This document shows positions 46,754 through 56,854 of a stretch of DNA of 64,000 nucleotides, in pieces. The stretch lies in contig MU404129.1 in assembly GCA_022695795.1 (NCBI GenBank), forward strand, positions 148,728 through 212,727, read 5' to 3'. How positions within the stretch are numbered: the first letter of the stretch is position 1; every line of letters starts with the position of its first letter. Source of the DNA: Biscogniauxia marginata (lineage: Eukaryota > Ascomycota > Sordariomycetes > Xylariales > Xylariaceae). The notes beneath the pieces were generated by a model. It was given only the letters and a program-made list of their open reading frames with translations, was not told the DNA's origin and did not search any database. The position numbers and the translations under genes were made by a program.

Positions 46754-47519
46754 TGTGTTATTTACTGCTGTTCGTTTGTGTCTCTTTTTCTATTCTCGTT
46801 TAGAAAGGTGATATGTGGTTGATGACGAACGACGACGATGATAAAAAGGAACGAATCCGCTTGAGCTTCTCGAGCTTACAACAGTAGCAGCAGCAGCAAG
46901 CAATAGCAAACGTCGAATGCCTGCGTTTCTTACAAGGTCGCGGACGCTAAGTTCCACTTGACGTCCGACGTAAAGCTCAATCAACTCCGGGGGGTGTTGC
47001 CAACCGGGCCTCAGTGAGGTGCCCCACAGTCTCTTTTGTAAGGTCTTCCACTAGGTGTACCCCAGTAGGGCCCTTACATCCAATTGTCCTAGAATAAGGT
47101 GCAGCAGTAACCTACACCTACAGTGTTATCCCTTTGGTGCATTTATATATTTAGTTCTAGTTTACCCCAATATATCGTTATATTCCCCTCATATGATTAC
47201 TACATCATAATTTAATGACTTTCTGTTCTGTCGACATTAAACTGGTAGACATTGAACCGGCACAGTTATCGATACGCATCATCCATCCCCTGATGCCGTC
47301 TAACGTTAGGTGGTTTTTAGTGGAGACCTAGAACGCCATCATAGAAATCTTTACTGCATTTCAATCCTCCCATGGGAAAAAAAACCAGAGTTCAGACGAG
47401 CAAAAGCCAGGTACCTAGCCAGTCATTTCCTCCCTCGGCATTACCAGTAATTTGAAATTTTCTCCGCCTTTGCGGCGTCCAAGGGAAAGACGAAAAGAAG
47501 AAGAAAGAGAAAGAAAATT
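46754..47519. other. Divergent promoter, BIG1 / RRP17
   Basis: No gene supported. AT-rich centre (47130-47250) and an A/G-rich leader (47488-47519) immediately before the RRP17 start. Confidence 0.5.
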
Positions 47520-47744
47520 ATGTTCGCACGCCCGAGACCAAAGAAGAACGTGCTGCCCCCGGCGCCCAGGAAGCGCAAGGGACAGCACGCCGTCGAGGAG
47601 ATCAAGTTCGACGACGAGGCCCGCACCGACTACCTGACGGGGTTTCACAAGCGCAAGCTGCAGAGGGCGAAGCAGGCGCAGGAGCAGGCGGCCCAGAAGG
47701 CACGGCAGGACAAGATCGAATTTAGAAAACAGGCAAGTCTAAAT

Positions 47745-47783
<39 letters not shown>

Positions 47784-48348
47784 CAGCGAGAAGCAAACAG
47801 CAAGCATAACGCGAGGGAAGGAGACAAAATTATATCCTATGGCTAACGTAGATTGTTATTCGCAGCTCCGCGAGGATCGGAAACGCCAGGCCGAGGAGCA
47901 CGTCCAGCACGTGAATGCCATGCTGAAGGAGGCACAGCAGGCTGGCTACATAGATGGCGATGGCGACGGCGACAGCGGGGAGGATTCTGGGGACGCGGCG
48001 GCGGCCACGGCAGACGAATGGGACGGCTTCCAAGATGCGCCCGCACAGGAGGACAACGTAGATCACGAGGAGGAGTACATTGACGAGGAGCGGTATACAA
48101 CTGTCACGGTAGAATCTGTCAGTGTTTCAAAAGAGGGCTTGACTAGTACAAGACCGGAGGAGGAAGAACCGGACGAGGAGGGTAGAGAAGCAGCAGCAAG
48201 TCGAGACACCCGGCCTGCTGGTGGGCGCAAGGAGAAGACTCATCCGCCAAAAAAGAAGAAACCAAAGTTTCGCTACGAGACCAAGGTAGAACGGCGGATC
48301 ACACAGAGGAAGCAGAAAGCCAGTAATAAAAGGAGACCGACAGGTTGA
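47520..48348 (+). CDS. RRP17: Ribosomal RNA-processing protein 17 (Nop25/Nol12 family)
   Basis: Exons 47520-47732 and 47866-48348 give 231 residues. The conserved N-terminal region reads EEIKFDDEARTDYLTGFHKRKLQRAKQAQE and continues across the intron as IEFRKQ/LREDRKRQAEEHV, the Nol12 signature. An acidic middle (DGDGDGDSGEDSGDAA) and a Lys-rich C terminus (HPPKKKKPKFRYETKVERRITQRKQKASNKRR) follow; the last part resembles the family's nuclear-targeting tail. The yeast protein is a nucleolar 5'-3' exonuclease in 5.8S/25S maturation. The intron has a GC-AG border (GCAAGT...CGCAG), required to keep frame and motif. It converges on the tropomyosin gene. Confidence 0.9.
47744..47783. repeat. (CA)n(TA)n microsatellite inside the RRP17 intron
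   Basis: About eight CA units followed by about eleven TA units occupy a third of the 133-nt GC-AG intron. Confidence 0.9.
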
Positions 48349-48628
48349 CAAAGTTCATCATCTCTATCAGGCTTGGTTGGTCCCCAAGGGCTATTGCAGC
48401 TCATCACATCTAAAGCCATGAAAGTTGTACGCAGCCGGTGTCTCAACAATCTGTCCATCAATAACGACCTCAGAATTCCTCTGCCGAGACGCGACTTAAA
48501 GAGCCAGTCGAGTAGCCGCGCACTCTGGGTAGGTTGACATAATAGTGTTTGCAGAAGAAACCCCCGTCCTCCTCCAAAAAGACACGCCTTCACCGATCTC
48601 GATCTCGTTCCGCTCGCCCCGGGGCAGG

Positions 48629-49397
48629 TTAGATGTTGCCGATCTCGGCCTGCAGGTCCTCCAGCTCCTTCTGAAGTCCCTGGTACTTCTTGGCCATCTC
48701 CTCGTACTTGCTCTCCCACTGGTCTCGCTCGTTCTCGAGGGCCTGTACCTTTCGCTCGAAGTGTCCGGCTTTTACGTCAGTTTGTCTTAGCCTGTAGTCG
48801 AAACTTGGTCAGTGCTTCCCGTCCTTAACGGAGGCAAATCTCGGCGAATAAGGGGTTGGAGATAGATACAAAGGGGGGGACTCGAGACTCACTTCTCATT
48901 CACCTCACGAAGATTCTTGTCTGACTCTTCGGCTTCCTCCTCGAGCAGCTGGAGTCTTCGTTGGAGTGTTTCATTCTGCGTACCATGTTGCTGGCCCTCA
49001 TCAGCCGCCTTCTTCAAGTCCTTGATGCTCGTGTCTAGCTTTTCGTTCTCGCTTTCCAGGAGGCCGTTCTTGTGGGACAGGGAAGTGATCTCTTGCTCCT
49101 TCGCGAGGTTCTCCTGCTCGAGTGCCTTGAGTTTAGCTTGCAACTCCTCGACTTTAGCGGCGGACTCGTCAGCCTCCAGGCGGAGCTGGTTCATTTTCTG
49201 CAGAGTGACCTCGTGTTAATCTCGCCGCCATGTGCATATGCTGCCAAAATATGTGTGATCTAGATTATGGGCAGAACTGAGCGCTTCGCCTCTTGATGTT
49301 TCAAGGGCATCGCGCGGTGCTGCTGATGCTGGTGGGGTGAGGGGGGGACAAAGAAACTAGGGCTGGGAATATGACTGACATCCTTAATGCGGTCCAT
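48629..49397 (-). CDS. TPM1: Tropomyosin
   Basis: Exons 49397-49380 (18 nt, MDRIKD), 49197-48893 and 48791-48629 give exactly 161 residues, the size of fission yeast Cdc8 and yeast Tpm2. The product is one continuous coiled coil: KMNQLRLEADESAAKVEELQ, LLESENEKLDTSIKDLKKAADEG, EEEAEESDKNLREVNEK and KAGHFERKVQALENERDQWESKYEEM. The ending is LQAEIGNI, typical of fungal tropomyosins. The first donor is GTCAGT (less common); the third exon joins in phase 2. Tropomyosin stabilises formin-made actin cables and rings. It is divergent from the candidate securin gene. Confidence 0.94.
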
Positions 49398-50236
49398 GAT
49401 GGGCTGCTGGTTGGGTTCAGTAGAATAGACACGAAGTGTGCTGACGGGAAGATAAGAGTAGAGAGTCGACAGGCGTAGGTGCAGGTGCAGGTGATGGTTT
49501 AGATTGTTTGCGAGAAGAGCAACGGATGCAGAAGAGGATAAAGGAATGGGACTTGGGATGGCTGATCGACTGGATGAATGAATGTGTGGAATTTCGGGTG
49601 GTGAATGAGCGACTTCAAATGGAACTGCCCCGCCCACGAAAGATGATAGTCAGGCAAGATAGGGGACAGGCCTGATTAGTCCTGCGCACTGTGCGGCCCG
49701 CTTTACTACGGCTAACCTCGCTGTAACTCTGGCTGTCTGGCATGTGGTCACCGGAAGGCGGCCAATCAGCGAGCGGAGAAGGAGCGGCTTGACGTACGGT
49801 GTCTAGTCCGTTATGCGTACCGTGGCCCATCTCCCAGGGAGTCAGGGGTTACGCAAAACCCCGCAGGAGCCCCTGGTTGCTGGGGCAACGACCACTAGAC
49901 AATGAGGCAAGCAAGAAAAAAACAATGAAATGCTACCCACCAGTCCATCCCGAACCGTGGAATGACCACCAATTCATTCGCCCAACAAATGAATCCGGCC
50001 GTCAGCAAATTAGGAGCGGTGAACACTATTTCTCCATTTACTCACCTCTACCTAATGATTTGCATCCGATCGCTGGCTATTTTGATTACCACTGGCTAGC
50101 CTTTCCTCTTGCCTCATCGCCCTCCCTCGGCCCGGGTCGAATATTCCGTACGTTTACCTAGTCGCGACATCGCTTCGATCCCCAGTCTCATTTCTTTTCT
50201 TTTGTATCACACCTTCGACATCCCACGGTACTCAAG
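49398..50236. other. Divergent region, tropomyosin / candidate securin
   Basis: No gene supported. GAGG and AGGTGCAGGTGCAGGTG repeats (49475-49495) lie in the tropomyosin 5' flank. TTTCTTTTCTTTTG pyrimidine tract (50191-50204) lies before the securin-candidate start. Confidence 0.5.
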
Positions 50237-51722
50237 ATGTTGGCCGCTCGCAACCAAGAGAATCTCGTCTACAGCCACCAGAACGGCGCTGCTCTCAAGC
50301 AGCAGCAGCAGGGCCAGAGAACGAAATACCCCAATACGCCTATCAAGGTCCCTCTCAAGGACGAGAATGCTGCCCATGCTATTGGGGGCGCTAAGAGCGT
50401 CCTCGGGGCCAGGTCTAGAGGCAACGAGAATGCCATGACCTCGAAGGGACAGAAAGGTTTGGATAAGTCCAACTTTGTCACGCCAATGCGTAGGTTGTTG
50501 CCCCGACCATTGGGGAAATTATCTAATTTACGAGACAGCATCGCGTTCGAGAGCGGTCCTTGGGGACAAAACAACCAATGCAAAAGCCAAGGGCCAGCAG
50601 ACGGTCAATGGGAAGAGTGCTATCCGAGAAGCCGAGAAGTCTCAGACGAAAGCCCCGAACACCTCTAAGCCCAAGCAGAAGCAACCGCAGGCCGAGTCGC
50701 TAAAGTTGGAGGTTCACGCTGACGAATCCGACCTGTTGAGTGAGGAGGAAGTCGAATACTGCCCCCCGAAGCCGAAGGATCTTCCTTACGAATCAGATGT
50801 GTTCCCCGATGGCGTTCTAACGTTCGATGCACTCAAGCCTGAGAATCGATTTAAGGGGTTCTACGATTACTACTTCAATCCCGTCGACGAGTATGGCGTC
50901 CCCCTTGCTGACAGACAATTGGAGGCGAGAAACAAGAAAGCCCTTGAGGAGGGCGAGAGACAAATCAAAGAAGACATGGAGAACCTAGAATGGTGTATTG
51001 ACGACGAATTGGAATTGGAGGACAAGAGTGTGAAAAAGGCCGCAGTCCCCGCCAAGGGCCCGACAAGAATTGCCGCCCCCAAGCAGTCGATTCCACGCAA
51101 GGTGCCATCTACCATCAAGCTTAGGAATGCCGCCGAAGCTCTATCCATGGACGACACGACGAAGTCGTTGCAGCGAAGAGTGGCCAAAGCCTCGCCAACC
51201 AGCAGGCTTCCGAAGAAGAGAGCTTCCTTTGCCACCGCAGTTGCCCTGAGAGCCAGCAGGAAGCCGAATGCCCAGCCGACGGCTGGCCCGAAGAGGACGC
51301 CCCTGGAGATCAAGGGTATCGAAGCAAATTCGCGGTCGACTATTGGGTATAGCAAGGGTCGAGCGACCGCATCCATGCTCGCTCGGGGAACCGCCAAGCC
51401 GCAAAAGGCGGCGCCCAAGAACCCCCCGATCCCTCGCCCGGATAGCGCGACGTCGAAGAAGTCGGAGAACACTAACGCCAACACCATCACCCCGGCGAGA
51501 TACGCGCACAGGCAGGCCGCGGCGGCCCAGGCCGAAGATCAGGAGTGGAAGGCACGGGTCCCCTTCCTATCTATCTTCAACCCCAACGACGGAGACGATG
51601 GGGATGACGACGACGACGACGACTGGGAATTCCTCGCGGGCGGGTTGCCGCCGGGTATGGCCGGAGATGAAGAAGGAGGGGAGGACGACGAGGAAGAGTT
51701 CGAGCTCAAGCTCGTCGACTAA
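50237..51722 (+). CDS. Candidate securin (Pds1/Cut2-like)
   Basis: Exons 50237-50489 and 50539-51722 with a 49-nt intron (donor GTAGGT, branch CTAAT) give 478 residues. I do not recognise a named ortholog outright. The layout is securin-like. A basic, disordered N terminus contains YPNTPIKVPLKDEN. A consensus RxxLxxxxxN destruction box (RAVLGDKTTN, residues 89-98) is created across the splice junction. EEVEYCPPKPKDLPYES near residues 154-168 resembles the [ED][IV]EYxPP separase-binding segment of fission yeast Cut2. The rest is Lys/Arg/Ala-rich disorder, then a very acidic C terminus (poly-Asp, EEEFELKLVD). There is no canonical KEN box, only DEN. If correct, the product would inhibit separase until anaphase and be removed by APC/C. 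The protein is longer than Cut2 (about 300). Confidence 0.55.
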
Positions 51723-52861
51723 ACGCGGTGAATTCGTGTACGGGTGATCTGTCTGACTGTCTGTCAAGTCGACGAATTGGCGTTTTTTCATCCCGGGTTG
51801 GGAATTCTTTTATATTTGATTAATTCCGGTGGAAGGGGGTGGCATCAGAACGGCGTCCCTGTAGGGTCTTGGATTGGACTTAACTACACGAGGAGAACTG
51901 CCTCTCGCATACGGGAAAAAAAAAACACAACCCCGGACCCCAGACCTCCGGAGTGGCAGGGGGTAATTGTCTAGACTGTCAGTTAGGGGGTTGGGCTAGG
52001 GGGTCTTACGGGGAACTGGATTTTTTTTATCTTACTTGCATCGCGATTACGACTCCGGGCTTACAGAACGTGGCATGTATAATAAGAAGTCTGGTGTTTT
52101 TTTACGCTTACGAGGTTTTTATCTGCGTAGTGAATTGAACGTTGTTACTGTCTAACCTTGCCCCCTTTCTAGTTTATGGAGCAAGACGAAGGGTTTTCTT
52201 TATATGGCGAGACCTCCTTGACGTACATAACATGTAAAGTCCTGTGTGTGACTTTGGGTAGGCTGATATCTGGTTGGTGTAGGTACGAAGGGGAAAGTAA
52301 TGTCTTCGTGCCTACTCAGGTACATATCTCATGGTCACCTAACATTGCTGGCTTGTATTGTGTCGTACTGTAAATCAACAAGAAGATATCTATCGTTGCT
52401 AATCACTGGTGGTTGGCTAGTGAGGAGTATGTTTTTGTCTTGCATGGGTACTTAGGTTTGGTATATAAGAGATATCGTAAATCGTCATCTTGAAAAAAAA
52501 AGGGGGGAAGGGTGCCCACGGCGGGACCACCGAAATAAGGAGGATGGATTTCTGTCTCTTCCTTCTCTTTTTGCCATTTGCCACGAACGACGAGGTGGTC
52601 GCGAACTATACAAATACATTTTCCCGAACAACTCGCTCTGCTTCCGGAGGAACGATACCTTGGCCTGTCTTCATCCTCATCTTCCTCGAAGCTCATGTAT
52701 GTGCATGTCGTAAGACTTGTTGAGCGTCTGCACCGTGGGCGCTTCGGGCCGAGCACCAGACGCGCGTGTAATCTCTGGAGGACGGGTTGTCCTGTCCAAC
52801 ACAAGCATGGTCCTTCGATGGGGTTTAGTCAGTGACTTTTTTTTTTTCTTCTACTTTGATA
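51723..52861. other. Intergenic region
   Basis: 3' flanks of the securin candidate and of the disrupted ankyrin gene. Mostly non-repetitive with poly-A, poly-T and poly-G runs. No gene supported. Confidence 0.5.
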
Positions 52862-55012
52862 CTAAGTGTGGTTCTCATCGTCCGGCGACGTGGCCCCTGC
52901 CTTCTTGTTAATACAACTATAGGAGAAGAAGGTAATGAAAGGTTTCTTCTGGCTCGGTCCATTGGGGTCTCTAAGGAAACTCTTGACGATACCGTCGCCG
53001 GTGATGGCATCAACATATGCATGCTGCAGTTTCTCTTGGAAGAGTTCGCGGTAGCCTTTTCGCAGCTTAGCTTCGGCTAGTAGCTGTGGCAATAGGCGTT
53101 CGGCATCATCCCTGTCGATAGTCCGGCGAAGCCCCTTGAGAACAACCTTTTCCATGGCCGGATCACCATTGAGTACAGCGTAGTTCAGGGCGGTATAACC
53201 CCGCTCGTCTCTGAGAGTGAAGTCTGCGCCGGAATCCATCACTTCCCGCAAGTATTGTCGATTCTCGCTTGAGGACTCTTTGCAAAGAGCGATGGCGGGA
53301 GTACATCCCGTAGAAGGGTTGAACTACTCCAAGGTCTTATCACGCCCGGTGGCGAGCAAGGCATGTCTATAGAAAAATCGGATCATGGAAACCACCGTCG
53401 TGTCTTTAAACCTGCTGGTGAGCTCGAGTGACTCCAACGCTGCTTTGATCCCCTCCTCTACATCACCGCGAGAATCGTAGCAGACAGAAAGGCGGACAAG
53501 CTGAACTGTTCTCTGCCAACACACTAGAGAAGGCTTCAATTTTGCGTACTCCCTCCATGCTTTCTAGCAACTGTGAGATTGCTAGGTCTAATATCTTGAG
53601 TTCCTTCGCCACTTCATACTGTATCTCGAAAACGTACTTCGCATCAGTAAGCCTGTCAATATGACGGTATACAACGCCGAGCTCCCCGAAACATTCAACT
53701 TTCTGTGCGTTTAGCTCCGTGTTTGCGAGGAGCCTTTCCAAGATATCTTTGCCTAGTTCGTAGCAACGAAACGCCTTTTGGTTTTTCTGAGGTTCCTAAG
53801 GACCTCGTTCCTGTAAGAGGCTACATTGGGGAAGTTTTCGGCTGACTCGCACAGGCTAAGGGCTTTATCGAAATATCGTAGCGCGTGTTCCCATTCGGCA
53901 CGCTGGACATAGTGCTGTGCTTGTTCCATAAGGATTTCCCATTCGCGGACATTTTGCACTATACCCGCCAGCGACGCCGCCGTTATACCGGCAGCAGTTC
54001 GAACTTGAGTATAAGAATCCCCATCCTTGGGGCCAAGGACACCAGCGTCCTTGAAGAATCCGCGACGGGAGTCGAAAAAGAAGAGAGTGGCGTGTATAGA
54101 GTCGGGGGCAACTACCGAAGTGTGAAACTTGGCCGAAGGGATTGAATAAGTCATATTCCGAGTGTGCACAGCAGACCCTTTTAACTCCGCGTGTGCTAGC
54201 TTTCTGGTGTTGGCGACGACTGAGTATGTCTGGTGCGCGTTATAGTTCTTTCCGAGGCTCTTGCCATCATTCCACGCAAGTGCGTATTCGGCATGGGTAG
54301 CAGCCTCTGGGCTCGAATTTAGTTCGACCTCGTACGAACAATCTAGTCCCTGGCCAGCAAGGACCCAACTCTGAGCAAACGGCTGGTGAGAATGAATAGA
54401 ACAATCCTTATTACCTCGCTGGCCGTCCGGCAGCCAAACGTGTAATCGGTATAGTTCATCGATCATCCCATCCTTTATTAAGCTACAAAGTGGGACAGCT
54501 AAGAAACCCTGAGCACTCCGAGAGACGTTACCCAGAGGATTCTCGATAAAGGGGCTTGTTAGAGCATGGTAGATGATGTCCCAGACGAGGCCGAGCTTAT
54601 CAATGCTTAGGATACCTGCTGTCGACTCATCCGTAGCCTGCCGGCACTTTTCACGCAGAACAGCAACGGCAACAGCTACACTAGCGACCTGCCGCGGAGT
54701 CTCCTCAACGATATGATCCGGTATTGCCGCGAGCCAGCTTCGGAACGATGGAGCAGAAGTTGTGATCTCTTCTTCAACCTTAAGATGAGAGGGCTTGGAG
54801 TGAGAATGAAAAAATTGAGTGACTGCCTTTGTGGAATTATCAGATAACTTGAAGGCTACTGAAACGCCTTGAAGGACCTCCAAGAGACTTGATCGTGGAA
54901 TCTTGAAACTGTTATTGTTCGTTTCATTGCCGTAGGTGTGATTACCGAGGCTATCCCCGTTTGTTAGCTCCGTCTTCCTGCGCAGAACTGAAGATGAGTT
55001 TTCCATCACCAC
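52862..55012 (-). pseudogene. Disrupted cupin-like / TPR / ankyrin protein gene
   Basis: The N-terminal frame (55012-53753, 419 residues) is open. Residues about 150-315 look like a double-stranded beta-helix: SIHSHQPFAQSWVLAG gives an HxH...G motif, and YSIPSAKFHTSVVAPDSIHATLFF gives a later metal-type His. The TPR-like part starts at WEILMEQAQHYVQRAEWEHALRYFDKALSL. The coding sense then changes frame near 53785-53795 (to CYELGKDILERLLANTELNAQ), again near 53560 (to AWREYAKLKPSL and RTVQLVRLSVCYDSRGDVEEG), and meets an in-frame TAG at 53326-53324. After it, ankyrin-like sequence continues in the same frame (FNPSTGCTPAIALCK, MDSGADFTLRDERGYTALNYAVLNGD) to a stop at 52862. No splice sites rescue these breaks. 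The family is not one I can name. Confidence 0.65.
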
Positions 55013-56854
55013 GGCTACAAGTTAGCAATAACAAAACCTTCCCTTTAAGGTGTAAATTAAGGATGGCTCGACTGTGGATGCTGAAGTTTATAAGAGTGAG
55101 GCTTGGATCTATGTAGTCAGCGAGCAAGTGGATGAGTTTATTGTAGGTATCGTAAGACGGCTTCAGCCGTAGCCAGGATCCAATGAGAATGGGATAAAAG
55201 GCACACAGCCTCGAAATCAATACTAGTGGCAATACGTCTTTGAGTCTTTTATATGTAGAGGGATATAATAATACAGCTTCGCTGAATGATGAGAAGTCTC
55301 GCTATGGGCACTTTCAGACGAGTACCCCGTGTTCATTTTTCGAACACCTCCTTTGACGATACTACTTGCCACACATGTAGTTTTGCAGTTTCATGGCGAA
55401 ATCGAAGCTATTATGCGTAAGAATTTACACATATGCGATAGGGTTGCCCTGATAGACGAGTTATGAGCGACCGAACACGATTTTAGTGGTTAGCGATATC
55501 ATTACCGAAACGAGGCAGTCAATCGGCACCAGGCGTCAAATATTTTAACCTAGATGTTAGTTTTCTGCCTTGTACGCTTCGTTATTAAGAGCCTATTGAT
55601 GACGGGAATCCTCGCATCTCGTGGGAGCTGTGCTCTCCCTGGTAGTAGCATTATGTCGTAGTCTCTTCAAGACAGTTCGGGCACCGGCAGTGTTGGGCGA
55701 ATATTGCGAATAACAGGGCACATGGAGATAGATGCTCGGTCAACAGCACTGATTGGCACTTATTTCGCACTCCGTGAGAAATGCCGGTTGATTCCGGGCC
55801 TGGAAGTGTAAGTAATTACCAACAACTCATAGAAGTTGTTGTATGCCTGTGGCTAAGCTGTCTCCTGCTAGGCTAGACCTGCGTCTGTTGGATGCCTCAG
55901 TTAGACCGGATGCAGCATATTGACACCGGCTGCATTCAGGGGGGACAAAGAACGGGGGGAACGGAGGCTGTACTTGGTGACATTTCGAAGTTTCAGTGAG
56001 TTGCAGTGGATGCATAACCAACGCAGCTCTCTTTGCCCTTCGAGTCAGTCGAACTACATTCCATAATTAGGTAGACAAACAAACTCGATTCTGTGGCAGG
56101 AGTTGCCCCTAAATGGATGGAGCTGAGTTACATCGTAGCCAGTTAATAGCTGTTGTAGCGTAGATGGTTTAGGTATATTGTTGGTTCATTAAGAAAGGGT
56201 ACCTGTTGGCTGTTGCTGAGCAATAAAGAGCGAATAAGCGGGATGGAAAGAAAAGTGACGTCTTGGTGCAGCAGGAACTGTGGCTGATCCGACGGGGTCG
56301 GTGGCTGAGAGGTACCGTGGCATCCCCATGCGCACTAAGGTACACATATGCATTTAATTAGGTACAGTTGAGTTCACACACGGGGCATTTGGCGCTCATC
56401 CCTGAAATCAGAATTCGGCTGGTCATCGCCAGCCAAAAATCAACTTTTCGACATCAACTTCTCCATTCCCCATCTTTCACACATCCTCCTCCGCCATAGC
56501 AGAAGACCAGCCTCTACCCCCATAATCTTTACGGCCAGGTCTTCTGCGACTCTCGGCGACCATTCTGCATCGTCATTATACCCTCCTTCGCCTTCTCTTC
56601 GACATCTGCACCGCCGTACAGTCTGTATCTTCTTCGCAAAAGGTTCCACCCACACACGTCAGATCTCCGACCCTGTCGCGTGGACGCAGGAGTTTCGCGT
56701 GTCCCTCCGGTCAACCAACCCCCCCTTCACCCGCAACATCTCAATCGCCAGCACGCCTCAATCTCCCCTGCTACATGAATGCTGTCATTTCCTTCCAACG
56801 CGAGACATGAGGGTTGGTGGATAGAGGAAGCCGCACGCACCGTCCCTCCGAATA
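55013..56854. other. Intergenic region upstream of SET1
   Basis: About 1.8 kb without a supported gene. The SET1-proximal part (56440-56850) is rich in C/T and may be a long 5' leader. Frame-open stretches here lack protein character. Confidence 0.5.

Noticed and set aside
49799..50161. 120-codon open frame upstream of the securin candidate
   Set aside because: Begins at a non-ATG codon, has no family character and lies in the divergent promoter.
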